Counted from the stretch's first letter, positions 51,634 through 60,836 are shown. The stretch: DNA of 64,000 bases from Candidatus Aminicenantota bacterium (GCA_026393835.1 JAPKZK010000137.1:1-64000); one strand, 5' to 3'. The notes: generated by a model not told the origin, from the letters alone. Numbers and translations: made by a program.

Positions 51634-51713
51634 ATCTCTGCACTCCCGGTTTGTCCATGGGGTTCCGGTTCCCCGGGCTCAACATCGGTTTTAATTTTCT
51701 TTTTTTTTTTCAT
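51630..51713 (-). CDS. Possible 27-codon upstream peptide of the CNNM gene
   Basis: On the minus strand ATG (51713) opens a 27-codon frame (MKKKKKIKTDVEPGEPEPHG...). Its TGA overlaps the ATG of the CNNM gene in an ATGA arrangement. AGGAT is the only ribosome-site candidate. The Lys run sits on an A10-type stretch prone to slippage. It could couple translation or be a decayed N-terminus; I recognise no family. Confidence 0.35.
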   Translation of the reverse strand: MKKKKKIKTDVEPGEPEPHGQTGSAEI

Positions 51714-51787
51714 ATCCTATTTATTTTACCATAATCGGCTGAATTATGCCACTGCTTTTTAACCCCGCTTTCCCGGATTTATAATGT

Positions 51788-51816
51788 TTGCATTATTATT
51801 TATTATATGGTACGAT
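51788..51816 (+). promoter_or_regulatory. Possible promoter of the deacetylase gene
   Basis: TTGCAT (51788-51793), 17-bp spacer, TACGAT (51811-51816); AGGAGAACG precedes ATG 51850. Confidence 0.35.
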
Positions 51817-51849
51817 TCGTTATATTTAATAAAAGCAGGAGAACGAACA

Positions 51850-54800
51850 ATGAAGAAAGGGAATTTTTACCGTCATATCAAGCAAATGAAAGCTTTCTTA
51901 TTCCTCTGTTTTATCTTCTTTATCTTTGCCGCCCCGAATATGCGGAGCGCATCGTCCAGGCCCCCCAAAACCCGTTTAAAAACTATCCCGGAAAAAAAAA
52001 TGCAAATCGTTATATTAAAGGCAGATGATTTTGTTTTTTCCGCGCCCTGGGTAAGATTTATCACGTATATTGAAGACAAGGGAATAAAAGCAAGTTTAGG
52101 GGTGGTTGGTGAAAAACTTGAAGATGAGTCTTTTTGTGAGTGGATAAAAAAGCTCTCCATGAAAGACAACTATGAGTTCTGGAACCATGGGGTGACTCAT
52201 TCGTGTATAAGGAATGTAAACGAATTTAAGGGTATGCCTTATGAAGATCAATTCATTTATTTAGCGGAGACCCAGGGGTTATTGAAAGAAAAATGTGGAA
52301 TTACCTGTCATACCTTTGGCGCACCCTGTAACCAGGTTGATGAGAATACGTCCCGGGCGCTGGAGGAAGTCGATGACATCGACGTATGGTACTTTGGCAA
52401 TAGAAATTCATCAAAATTATTCCTGCAAAGAAAAGGAGAGATCGAATATCCGACTCTTGTCCCAAATTATAACTACTTTCTAGAAAAATATAATGAATAC
52501 CGGTTGGCGGAATATGAATGTATAACCCTGCAAATACATCCGGGTTTTTGGAATGATGAGAATTGGCAGAATTTTTTAATGATTATGGATTTTCTCTCTC
52601 AAAAAAAAGTTGTTTTTATGAATCCCTATGAATACTTTCAATCGATTACAAGGACCATAACGGTTACCAACGCCGGCAACAGCGGGCGCGGTTCGTTAAG
52701 GGCTGCCATTACACAGGCCAATACAAAGAAACTAAAAAAAACAGTTATTATTTTGCCTTCCGGGACCTATAATTTAAGCGGCAGGAAGGACGAAGACAAC
52801 AAAACCCGGAGTGAACTGGTGGTTGCGTCTAATATCGAGATCCGGGGCGCCGGGGCCGCCGACACTATTATCGACGGTAACCACAACGGCCGGGTGTTTC
52901 TTATCCACAGCGGGAATTTTTATTTATCGGGAGTTACAATTCGCAATGGCAGCGCCAATTACGGCGCCGGTATCCGGGTGGACGGCGGCGTCTTTACCAT
53001 CAAGGATTGCATTATAACCGGCAATTCCTTTATCGATAAAGAAAAAACCGGATCAGGCGGCGGCGGCGTCGGAATCTACGCCAGGAATGCAAAAGTCACT
53101 ATTACCGGCTGCAAGATTACCGGCAATATTGGAAATTCCCCCGGCAGCATAAAGGGAGGCGGGGCCTGGATAGATTTCCCCAATACCTCTAAACATGTCG
53201 ATATCAGGAATAATCTAATCCAGGAGAATCTTGCCAATAAAAACCCTTCAGGTACTGGCCAGGGGGGGGGACTTTACCTGCTGGCCAAGAACCCTGGCGG
53301 TGGGGTCGCTATTTTTAACAATACCTTCAGGGGTAATATTGCCGGTGCATTCGGCCCTGGTGAAGGGGGAGGGGTATATTTCCGGGAAGTGGGAGACGTC
53401 GTCCTGGAAAGAAACCGGTTTTGTGAAAATGCCGCTTCTGTCAAAGGACAAAAAAATGGCCGCGGCGGAGCGATTTTTGCCGCTGGGGGAGTTGCCCTTA
53501 CTATGACCAACAACCTGTTGGTTAATAATCATGCCGGGATGAAGGGCTGCGGAATATATCTCGGCGATCCGGGTTCCGGTCAAACTAAAGCCGTTGTTTG
53601 CAATATGATCAATAACACCCTGGCAAATAATAACCTGGGGATCGCCGGGAACGGAGGTGAAGGGATATATGTGGGAGATGATGTCACATTAAACCTTATT
53701 AACAACATCATTACGGGACATGCCGGGGGTATAAACCGTCCTGGCGCCGCCGCTGCCGGTCGGATCACCATGGAGGCCAATCTTTTTTACAACGCCGGCG
53801 ACCCTGTATTGGGCGCCAATGCCCTGGTTCGGGATCCCCGCCTTAATTCCGAATTCAAGCCGCTGGAAGATTCGCCCGTGGTGGATGCAGGTAAAACCTT
53901 TCTGCCTGTAACCAAAGACCTGGAAGGTATCGCGCGTCCCCAGGGGAATGGATACGACATCGGGTGTTATGAATATTTATCCCCCCCTGAACCAGCCATT
54001 TCGCTAAACAGGCCCCGGCTTAATTTTGCCGGCGGCGGCGGCCATGTCACAGGAAATCAATCTGTTCGGATTTCCAACAGCGGCGCGGGAATTTTGAATT
54101 GGACCGCGGAACCCGGAAAACCCTGGATCCAGGTTAACCCTTCTTGCAAAAGCGGTACGGGAGTTGTTACAGTTGCCGTCGATCCCAGGGGATTACCCCC
54201 GGGGCCCCACACCGGTACGGTATTTATTACCGATGCCAACGCCCCCAATTCCCCCCAAATTGTAAATGTAAATTTAACAGTATACCCCCCCGGGTTAACC
54301 GGCGTCCCCTTCGGTGGTTTCACTACACCGGGAGACGGGGCCGTGGGAGTTACCGGTTCGATTCCTATAACAGGATGGGCCCTGGATGACATCCAGGTGG
54401 ACAGGGTAGAGCTTTACAATAAGCAAGGGGAAACGCTTGTTTTTATCGGCGCCGGGGTATTTGTGGAAGGCGCCCGCCCGGATGAAGAGCAAGCCTACCC
54501 CAACTATCCCTTTAATTACCGGGCTGGTTGGGGATATCTATTGCTGTCGGACTTTTTGCCCGGGCAAGGGAACGGCGTCTTTACGATTACGGCCGTCGCC
54601 GTGGACAAGGAGGGCAACCGCGTAACCCTGGGCGCCAAAACTATTGCCTGTGACAATACCCATGCCGGCAAACCCTTTGGAGCATTAGATACACCCACCC
54701 AGGAGGGTATTGCCTCCGGCAGAAATTATGTAAACTGGGGGTGGGTGTTGACGCCAAAACCGAACAAGATTCCCATTGATGGGTCCGCAATTAATATCTG

Positions 54801-55452
54801 GGTTGATGGGGTTCATATCGGTCATCCTATCTATAATATATATCGGCGGGATATTGCATCTTTATTCCCAGGTTATGCCAATAGTAGTGGCGCTGTCGGC
54901 TATTCTATTTTGGATACGACTTCTTATGCCGATGGTGTGCATACTATCCAGTGGGGAGTTCGGGATAGCGCCGGGAATTCGGCTGTTATAGGGAGTAGGT
55001 GTTTTATTATCCAAAATTCGCAAGGGTCATGGCGCATGGCGCGCGGGGCAGGGGTTGGGCGGGGCGGCCCTACATGGTCCTCCGATTCCGATCCCGTCGA
55101 TGATGGCGGACCGGTCAAAATCAAAAAAGGGTATAACCCGGATAGCGAACCGGAATTGATTTATCCGGGAGACAATGGCACGATAACCATTGAAATCAGG
55201 GAATTAGATCGTATTGAAATCCATTTTAATAATGATGCGGAAGACAATGCCAATGACCTGGAAAAAGCAGCGATTTATAATTTTTCCCCTCTTCCCGTGG
55301 GTTCTACCCTGGATATGAAGAAAGGAATTTTTTATTGGCTGCCGGGGCCGGGTTTTGTCGGCGACTATCATTTTGTTTTTGTTGAGAAATGGAAAAATGG
55401 CGAGGTGTGCCGAAAGGTTATAATTGTAAGGATATTACCCAGGAACGTTTAG
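51850..55452 (+). CDS. Secreted polysaccharide deacetylase-like / beta-helix / BACON protein
   Basis: I start this 1200-residue protein at 51850 (MKKGNFYRHIKQ) behind AGGAG; a signal peptide (MKAFLFLCFIFFIFAAP) follows. Residues 50-265 resemble a NodB-type deacetylase: the Asp pair in LKADDF (D59, D60), H113 and H117 in NHGVTHS, and IHPGFW near the end. A choice-of-anchor-like beta-helix (about 275-715) begins TVTNAGNSGRGSLRAAITQAN. Then come a BACON-like domain, two Ig-like modules (PFGGFTTPGDG; PFGALDTPTQEG) and the LPVGSTLDMKKGIFYWLPGP module shared with the proteins at 20733 and 35226. The linker RMARGAGVGRGGPTW appears to derive from a dispersed repeat. The presumed role is surface glycan modification or binding. 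Confidence 0.85.
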   Translation: MKKGNFYRHIKQMKAFLFLCFIFFIFAAPNMRSASSRPPKTRLKTIPEKKMQIVILKADDFVFSAPWVRFITYIEDKGIKASLGVVGEKLEDESFCEWIKKLSMKDNYEFWNHGVTHSCIRNVNEFKGMPYEDQFIYLAETQGLLKEKCGITCHTFGAPCNQVDENTSRALEEVDDIDVWYFGNRNSSKLFLQRKGEIEYPTLVPNYNYFLEKYNEYRLAEYECITLQIHPGFWNDENWQNFLMIMDFLSQKKVVFMNPYEYFQSITRTITVTNAGNSGRGSLRAAITQANTKKLKKTVIILPSGTYNLSGRKDEDNKTRSELVVASNIEIRGAGAADTIIDGNHNGRVFLIHSGNFYLSGVTIRNGSANYGAGIRVDGGVFTIKDCIITGNSFIDKEKTGSGGGGVGIYARNAKVTITGCKITGNIGNSPGSIKGGGAWIDFPNTSKHVDIRNNLIQENLANKNPSGTGQGGGLYLLAKNPGGGVAIFNNTFRGNIAGAFGPGEGGGVYFREVGDVVLERNRFCENAASVKGQKNGRGGAIFAAGGVALTMTNNLLVNNHAGMKGCGIYLGDPGSGQTKAVVCNMINNTLANNNLGIAGNGGEGIYVGDDVTLNLINNIITGHAGGINRPGAAAAGRITMEANLFYNAGDPVLGANALVRDPRLNSEFKPLEDSPVVDAGKTFLPVTKDLEGIARPQGNGYDIGCYEYLSPPEPAISLNRPRLNFAGGGGHVTGNQSVRISNSGAGILNWTAEPGKPWIQVNPSCKSGTGVVTVAVDPRGLPPGPHTGTVFITDANAPNSPQIVNVNLTVYPPGLTGVPFGGFTTPGDGAVGVTGSIPITGWALDDIQVDRVELYNKQGETLVFIGAGVFVEGARPDEEQAYPNYPFNYRAGWGYLLLSDFLPGQGNGVFTITAVAVDKEGNRVTLGAKTIACDNTHAGKPFGALDTPTQEGIASGRNYVNWGWVLTPKPNKIPIDGSAINIWVDGVHIGHPIYNIYRRDIASLFPGYANSSGAVGYSILDTTSYADGVHTIQWGVRDSAGNSAVIGSRCFIIQNSQGSWRMARGAGVGRGGPTWSSDSDPVDDGGPVKIKKGYNPDSEPELIYPGDNGTITIEIRELDRIEIHFNNDAEDNANDLEKAAIYNFSPLPVGSTLDMKKGIFYWLPGPGFVGDYHFVFVEKWKNGEVCRKVIIVRILPRNV

Positions 55453-55618
55453 AATGGGGGCCCCCTTCCGCCGATGCATTTTTCTTGCCTGTCCCTTTTT
55501 CCCCACCTGGTGGAGATGTAAATAATAAGCCGCGGACAAACACGGACTGAACATTTAAGGGACATACAAGCATTGTCTACGCTACCGAGAAATTCGCACA
55601 AAGTACTTGACATTACTC
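55453..55618. other. Intergenic, no gene seen
   Basis: A GGGGGCCCCC palindrome lies right after the deacetylase gene. The rest holds no gene or repeat I can recognise. Confidence 0.5.
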
Positions 55619-55647
55619 TTGACGTTTAAACCAGGTATGTGTATAAT
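55619..55647 (+). promoter_or_regulatory. Strong sigma70-type promoter
   Basis: TTGACG (55619-55624), 17-bp spacer, TATAAT (55642-55647), ahead of the HicB remnant and the membrane protein gene. Confidence 0.8.
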
Positions 55648-55708
55648 AAATATTCGGCACCTATAAAAATATATGTAAACAAGCAGGTTGGGAATAATGG
55701 AGGTAGAC

Positions 55709-55780
55709 ATGAATTACCCCGTAGTAATACATAAAGATAAAGACAGTGATTATGGAGTAACGGTTATCAAAAGGAGATAA
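55709..55780 (+). pseudogene. HicB antitoxin remnant (23 codons)
   Basis: TGGAGGT precedes ATG 55709. The frame reads MNYPVVIHKDKDSDYGVTV, the canonical first strands of HicB, and then ends IKRR-stop. The sequence that should continue PDLPGCFSAG is replaced. The AAAAGGAG in its last codons now serves as ribosome site for the next gene. No HicA is present. Confidence 0.65.
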
Positions 55781-55781
55781 A

Positions 55782-56417
55782 ATGAACGATGAATTTAAGG
55801 AAATAGACAAGCCGGTCAAGCGTGATAATGATGTCCTGTTCGATGAGTATGTCAACCGCAATCGTTACGGTTCGAGATTCTGGCTATCCGTTACGCTGGT
55901 GTTTTGCGCTATCCTGGCGGCTGTCGTGTATAAAGTGGCTGTCCTCGATAAAATCATCCCACCGGAAGTATTAAAAAACTCCCTGCAAATCTTCGCTATC
56001 GACAGCCAATGGGTTGTCCAACAGGAAGTGCATGAAAAAGATTTTAACGGCATCATCCTGGTGCCCCAGGTTTCCTTTCGCTTCCGCAACATCGGCAAAA
56101 TCGATTTGTCCTATGTTTCCGTCCTGGGAGTGTTCCGCTTACTGAACCAACCACGCTCCATAGGCGAAGATAACCAACTGGTGCTTAAGGACTCGTTGAA
56201 ACCCGGCGGCGAAAGTGAACGCATCGTTCTCACCTCCGGTTTCGGGTATCGGGCCTCCTCCAAAGAAGCTTTTGCCAGGAATTCAAAGGAATGGCAGAAC
56301 GCCACAGCGGAAATTTATGTCAAATCCGGCAGTTCGGTTTTCATATATTTTAATAATTTCTACATTATCAAGAGGATCGAAGGCCTGAACATGGGAATCG
56401 ACGTCAACATCAAATGA
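55782..56417 (+). CDS. Membrane-anchored protein of unknown function
   Basis: The 211-residue protein has a charged cytoplasmic N-terminus (1-33), one membrane helix (RFWLSVTLVFCAILAAVVYKVAVL, about 33-56) and an extracytoplasmic domain of about 150 residues with beta character (GIILVPQVSFRFRNIGKIDLSYVSVLGVF). This recalls FxLYD/DUF-type domains, but I do not recognise a family with certainty. It sits 1 bp after the HicB remnant behind the same promoter. About 100 bp after its stop comes the promoter of the CXXX-peptide operon, so it is probably independent of it. Confidence 0.7.
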   Translation: MNDEFKEIDKPVKRDNDVLFDEYVNRNRYGSRFWLSVTLVFCAILAAVVYKVAVLDKIIPPEVLKNSLQIFAIDSQWVVQQEVHEKDFNGIILVPQVSFRFRNIGKIDLSYVSVLGVFRLLNQPRSIGEDNQLVLKDSLKPGGESERIVLTSGFGYRASSKEAFARNSKEWQNATAEIYVKSGSSVFIYFNNFYIIKRIEGLNMGIDVNIK

Positions 56418-56515
56418 TTTTTCTTTGAGAACAAAACTGGAAAAAGCCGTCCGGTTTTACTTGAGACATTATCAAAAAAATAGAGTAAAAAGATAAAAAA
56501 ATTTTTCAAAAGCTA

Positions 56516-56545
56516 TTGACATTTGAAAATAATATATGCTATATA
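56516..56545 (+). promoter_or_regulatory. Promoter of the CXXX-peptide operon
   Basis: TTGACA (56516-56521), 18-bp spacer, TATATA (56540-56545). TTGGAGG at 56562-56568 precedes ATG 56576. Confidence 0.7.
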
Positions 56546-56575
56546 GAATAGAAATAAATTTATTGGAGGTAAGTT

Positions 56576-56791
56576 ATGAAAAAAATTAAATTCAATATCA
56601 AGAAAGAGCTTAAACTCAAACTGCAGGAAATGAATCTTATCCTTGCAGGAAGCGGAAGAGAACCCCTTCCCTCCCCAGGAGGAGGATGTACCAATTGCTT
56701 AGGCCTCTGTGAAGTAACATGTTCGAATGCCTGCTCTTCTAGTTGCACTACTAGATGTACAACGGGATGCGGAAACGTACTCAACCTGTAA
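56576..56791 (+). CDS. CXXX-repeat RiPP precursor peptide
   Basis: The 71-residue peptide has a basic leader (MKKIKFNIKKELKLKLQEMN), a hinge (AGSGREPLPSPGGG) and a core with eight Cys at 38, 41, 45, 49, 53, 57, 61 and 65. From Cys41 on the spacing is exactly CXXX (CLGLCEVTCSNACSSSCTTR...). Peptides of this pattern are known targets of radical SAM maturases of the 'CXXX-repeat' group, which install thioether links from Cys to neighbouring residues. The maturase gene starts 4 bp downstream. The core is rich in Ser, Thr and Asn between the Cys, so the acceptor residues are mostly Thr/Ser/Asn. It has its own promoter and a good TTGGAGG. The product and its activity are unknown. Confidence 0.85.
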   Translation: MKKIKFNIKKELKLKLQEMNLILAGSGREPLPSPGGGCTNCLGLCEVTCSNACSSSCTTRCTTGCGNVLNL

Positions 56792-56795
56792 ACTG

Positions 56796-57977
56796 ATGCC
56801 TGATAGAAAATTCTATGCAATTGAAAGAAAAGAACAGCGAAAATTTATCTTAACAATGACCGTTTATCACGGCTGCAACCTTAATTGCCGCTACTGTTAT
56901 GAACACCGGGCGAATAAAGACGCCAACAGCATGGATTTCGAAGTAGCCAGGAATATAATCACCCATTTCATGGAAGCAGACAATGGTTTTGACAATAATG
57001 AATTCCAATTTTTCGGTGGGGAGCCCATGATCGTATTCCCATTGATAAGGGAAATTGTAGATTGGTTCCATACCCAATCGTGGAAAAAAGGGCACATTTT
57101 TTTCATTTGCACGAATGGTACCATTCTGACAGAAGAAATGAGGGAATGGCTAACTCAAAATAAACAATGTGTTGCAGCAGGAATCAGTCTTGATGGCAAT
57201 AAAGCAGCCCATGATATAGGAAGAAGTAATTCATACGATCTTCTTCTTCGAAATTTACCTTTTTTTAAAGAAACGTGGCCGACACAGCCCGCCAAAATGA
57301 CAATATATTCGGAAACCATTCCTTATGTGGCTGATAGTATCATAGAACTGGAAGAGATGGGATTATATTTTACGGCCAATATCGTATTCGAAAATATATG
57401 GGGAAACGCAAAACAGAAGAGGAATTTACTCGGCATGTATAAAAAACAATTGCTGCGGCTGGTCGATTATTATGCCTGTCACCCTCACCTGGAGCCGGTG
57501 GGTCCCCTTCTACAAAGGGACCTTGAATATATTAATCTCCCTAATCGAAAAATAAAGGTAAGCGACGGTGATTGCCAGAGATATTGCGGCGCTGGACATG
57601 AAATGGTAATGGTCGAAGTCGATGGTACGACATATCCCTGTCACAGGTTTGCCCACTGGATTACCAATCGAACTGCTCCATCTGCCCCTATAAATATCCA
57701 AAAGGGATGGAAACCCGAATCATGCGCCCAATGTAATTTTATTACCATTTGCCCCACCTGCGCGGGTTTTAACTGGGAATTAAACGGTGATACGGGAATT
57801 CGCACAACATATCACTGTGAGGCTTTTAAACTGGAACTCTGGGCATCGGCCCAATTGCAAGCAATTCGACTGGGCCAATGCGAACCATCCGATTTATTGC
57901 GATTATCGGGGCATGAAAAAAATCGTATCAAAAACCGTTTAGAATGGATTCTTGAATTCGCCGGTAAAGAATTATGA
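56796..57977 (+). CDS. Radical SAM/SPASM peptide maturase
   Basis: I start this 393-residue enzyme at ATG 56796, 4 bp after the precursor stop; the open frame reaches back to 56727 inside the precursor. The radical SAM cluster motif is CNLNCRYC (C27, C31, C34), followed by FFGGEP (about 75) and GISLDG. The C-terminal SPASM domain shows CQRYC, YPCHRF, CAQCNFITICPTC and a final YHC, enough for two auxiliary 4Fe-4S clusters. This is the architecture of sactipeptide/ranthipeptide maturases acting on Cys-rich peptides. Tight spacing to the precursor implies translational coupling. No separate RRE domain gene is seen; the first 20 residues are too short for one. Confidence 0.92.
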   Translation: MPDRKFYAIERKEQRKFILTMTVYHGCNLNCRYCYEHRANKDANSMDFEVARNIITHFMEADNGFDNNEFQFFGGEPMIVFPLIREIVDWFHTQSWKKGHIFFICTNGTILTEEMREWLTQNKQCVAAGISLDGNKAAHDIGRSNSYDLLLRNLPFFKETWPTQPAKMTIYSETIPYVADSIIELEEMGLYFTANIVFENIWGNAKQKRNLLGMYKKQLLRLVDYYACHPHLEPVGPLLQRDLEYINLPNRKIKVSDGDCQRYCGAGHEMVMVEVDGTTYPCHRFAHWITNRTAPSAPINIQKGWKPESCAQCNFITICPTCAGFNWELNGDTGIRTTYHCEAFKLELWASAQLQAIRLGQCEPSDLLRLSGHEKNRIKNRLEWILEFAGKEL

Positions 57978-58026
57978 TAAATAATTTTATCAATTCTTTT
58001 GCAAAACATAAGAAGGAGCATACTAA

Positions 58027-59190
58027 ATGAAGAAAACACGCATTTCCAGATTGGTCATTATCCTCGGTATCTTAGGGGGTATTTCCCTGGCTGTGGTAAA
58101 ACTTTATGTTGATTCCCAGGAAAAAAAATACCAATTTTACCAGGAAGTAAATATCCGGGGAGTGTTAAACCTTAACGACCTCCAATGTTTTACGGACCTT
58201 CGGGCAATGAAGCTTACAAAGGAGAAATCAAAAAAGATTAACCTCGAAAATAAATACGATGTATTATTGACCTGCACATTCGACACTCTGACGCCATGGC
58301 CATCAAAGGATAGAATGCCGGCCAATTTCAACCCCGGTGAGATAATAAACATAGGAATGGACCCGGGGCTTAGCATTAGAGAATTGCACCGGCAAGGTAT
58401 TACCGGCAAAGATGTAAAGGTCGCTATCATCGATTTTCCTTTCTTGCCGAACCACGAAGAGTACCGCGATAAAGTCGTATTGTTTAATCTAACCAATGGG
58501 AAAAGTATGAAAACATTGAGAAAACCCGCTATGCATGGGACAGGAACAGCCAGTTTATTGGTAGGGGAACGATGTGGGGTGGCGCCAGGCGCTAAACTCT
58601 ATTTTTGGGGAAATCCGGATCCCGGAGCAAAGGATTTTACCCAGGATATAAACGGATTCCAGGAGATACTAAAATTCAACAGCAATAAAAAACCGGCCGA
58701 CTGCATCCGGGTCGTCAGTTTATCCTTTGGCGCGGCAAAAGACTTTAAAAAAGTAGATGCTTTTGAAAAAATAATAGAAAAACTAAGGGATACAGGGGTA
58801 ACGGTTGTAATTGTCGATAAATGGATTAACGGCATCGGATGTCCTTTGTATAAAGATAGGAATAACCCATTGGATTATCGGTTACAATATTATTTCCAGG
58901 GCTATGAAAAAGATATACCTTCCGATGTCCTCTACATACCCTGCGATAATAGAACGACTGCCAGTGAGAGGGGAGAAAAGGAATATACCTTTCACGGCGA
59001 AGGGGGACTTAGCTGGGCTGTTCCATACCTGGCGGGAGTAATTGCCCTGGGCTACCAGGTAGATCCAAATCTCAAAACAAAAGTTATTTTTAAATATCTG
59101 AGAGATACAGGGACGCCTTATAATCGCGGCTGGATTATCAATCCACGAAAATTTATCCAGGCGATCAAACAAAATTTAAAAGTGATATAA
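58027..59190 (+). CDS. Membrane-anchored subtilisin-like (S8) protease
   Basis: The 387-residue protein has an N-terminal membrane helix (about 8-28, RLVIILGILGGISLAVVKLY), a prodomain-like region and an S8 core. The catalytic triad reads D136 (VKVAIIDFPF), H170 (AMHGTGTASLL) and S329 (GGLSWAVPYLAG, the GTSMAAP position). The oxyanion-hole region shows Asp (VVIVDKW) rather than the usual Asn, so activity may be altered. AAGGAG lies 50 bp after the maturase stop, in the same operon. A leader-removing protease for the modified CXXX peptide is the obvious role, but this is inferred from context. There is no dedicated ABC exporter in the cluster. Confidence 0.85.
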   Translation: MKKTRISRLVIILGILGGISLAVVKLYVDSQEKKYQFYQEVNIRGVLNLNDLQCFTDLRAMKLTKEKSKKINLENKYDVLLTCTFDTLTPWPSKDRMPANFNPGEIINIGMDPGLSIRELHRQGITGKDVKVAIIDFPFLPNHEEYRDKVVLFNLTNGKSMKTLRKPAMHGTGTASLLVGERCGVAPGAKLYFWGNPDPGAKDFTQDINGFQEILKFNSNKKPADCIRVVSLSFGAAKDFKKVDAFEKIIEKLRDTGVTVVIVDKWINGIGCPLYKDRNNPLDYRLQYYFQGYEKDIPSDVLYIPCDNRTTASERGEKEYTFHGEGGLSWAVPYLAGVIALGYQVDPNLKTKVIFKYLRDTGTPYNRGWIINPRKFIQAIKQNLKVI

Positions 59191-59247
59191 GTCCTGTATT
59201 CTGGCTGCTCTTGAATTCACCTCACCCAATGGCGCTTAAAAAATGTC

Positions 59248-59276
59248 TTGAACTTTTCTGCATTATTGTTTACAAT
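59248..59276 (+). promoter_or_regulatory. Promoter of the 59324 gene pair
   Basis: TTGAAC (59248-59253), 17-bp spacer, TACAAT (59271-59276). No clear ribosome site precedes ATG 59324. Confidence 0.5.
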
Positions 59277-59323
59277 ATAGATTAAAAAATGACAATGAGA
59301 ATAATGATTTGATGTGACCTATT

Positions 59324-60802
59324 ATGGACTATAAAGCTGGAAGCCAGATCCCGGAAAAGGAAATTTTGCGGCGTTATAAAGACGAAGACGGCGAAATATT
59401 TCTCGAAGTACGGGGCATAGAAAACGCTTATTTCCGCGTCACCACCGGGAACCAGGTTTATTATAAGCTAGATAAAACATTGATGGGGGAAGAAGACTTA
59501 CAACTTTTGGATGATTTTTCAAAGTTAGAGCCGGGGTATGATTCCGAACCCGTCATTGAACTGTCCGAATTCGAAACCAGCGACTCTTTTATCGAGATGG
59601 GCCCGGAAATGTTGGTGGAAGAAGAGGGAGCCCCATTGCATCTTGTAAACCCTGCGGCCCATGACGAAGAAATCGAGATTGCGGAATTGGAAGAAGGCCA
59701 GGTCGTGCCCCGGTATTTAAGACCGTTGTGCAAAAAAACCGCCTATGGCGGGTATAGTTTTCGTTACAACCGGTTTCTATACATGTTGGATAAAGAGTAC
59801 CGGGTGGAAATGAAAACCACGGATTCCATGGCCAGTTATATGTTGGGGGTGGAAGATAAAATTCATGTTCCTCGTAAGGCGGCCCCACAGGTGGAGAAAC
59901 CCGCGGCGCCGACTCCTACTCCTCCTCCTCCTGTTAGCAGCGCCTATAATAGCATGGAAATGAAGGATGAATTCGAGAAAGGCGATGTCTTGCCGGTTCC
60001 CTTGAGAGATCGATGTGATGAGGATATCGCCACCGGCGGGGGACGGATTATGATCGGTAATTACCTTTACTTCCTGGACGCGGATTATACGGTGACAGCC
60101 AGGATGAAGTTAGCCTATACCGAAGGAGATGCCGTTGTCCCGGCGTCTGTTCCCGGCGCCGCCCCCCAAAAACAACTGCCCGTCGAGGCGATCGTTGCCA
60201 ACCTGGTAAAGCATTTCGAAATCGCGTTGGATAAGTATAATATCAGCGCGGATTTTTTCAAGGACAGCGTGTTGGGACCCGGCAACCGGGAAGTGCTTAT
60301 GCATATGTATAACGGCGACCTGACGGAACTGAGCGACGATACCCGCGAAGCCGCTTCCCAGGGAAAACTGACCGTATTGGAAGGGGAACAAGGCTTTACA
60401 TTATTACGCGCCGCCATTCTTCATGAACTATATATTAAATCCACCCTGGCCGGCAGGGGCGGCAATATGAAGTATTATGTCACCCATATCGGTTCTTTGG
60501 AGGCTGACGGCAGGTTAAGCGAGTTCCAGGGGGAGATATCGTTGAAGCAGCAGCAGGACCTGTTAGACTTTTTCGGCAGCCGGGCCGGCGTCTATACCAA
60601 TAAAACCACGCTCATCAGGCAGCTCTACCGGGATTTACGGCCCACTATTTTCGAGGACTACCAGGCCATCAGGAAAATTGGGGGCAAGGTTCATTTCAAT
60701 GCGTTTCTCATCGTTAAGTTGTATGAGCACACCACCCGTTTGGACCGCGGCGACGGTATCACCTTGATCCGCTTATCCAGGGATATTATGGATTACCGGT
60801 GA
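59324..60802 (+). CDS. Uncharacterised protein with three related beta modules
   Basis: The 492-residue protein has no signal peptide. Three segments look related: FRVTTGNQVYYKLDKTLMG (about 35), GQVVPRYLRPLCKKTAYGGYSFRYNRFLYMLDKEYRVEM (about 125-163) and GDVLPVPLRDRCDEDIATGGGRIMIGNYLYFLDADYTVT (about 220-258). Acidic and Pro-rich linkers (TPTPPPPV) separate them. The C-terminal 200 residues are helical (AIVANLVKHFEIALDKYNIS...). I recognise no family. The next gene (60837), 34 bp on, looks to be in the same operon. Confidence 0.75.
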   Translation: MDYKAGSQIPEKEILRRYKDEDGEIFLEVRGIENAYFRVTTGNQVYYKLDKTLMGEEDLQLLDDFSKLEPGYDSEPVIELSEFETSDSFIEMGPEMLVEEEGAPLHLVNPAAHDEEIEIAELEEGQVVPRYLRPLCKKTAYGGYSFRYNRFLYMLDKEYRVEMKTTDSMASYMLGVEDKIHVPRKAAPQVEKPAAPTPTPPPPVSSAYNSMEMKDEFEKGDVLPVPLRDRCDEDIATGGGRIMIGNYLYFLDADYTVTARMKLAYTEGDAVVPASVPGAAPQKQLPVEAIVANLVKHFEIALDKYNISADFFKDSVLGPGNREVLMHMYNGDLTELSDDTREAASQGKLTVLEGEQGFTLLRAAILHELYIKSTLAGRGGNMKYYVTHIGSLEADGRLSEFQGEISLKQQQDLLDFFGSRAGVYTNKTTLIRQLYRDLRPTIFEDYQAIRKIGGKVHFNAFLIVKLYEHTTRLDRGDGITLIRLSRDIMDYR

Positions 60803-60836
60803 AGGTAAATGAGTATTTAAGTAAGGAGGGGTTCAC

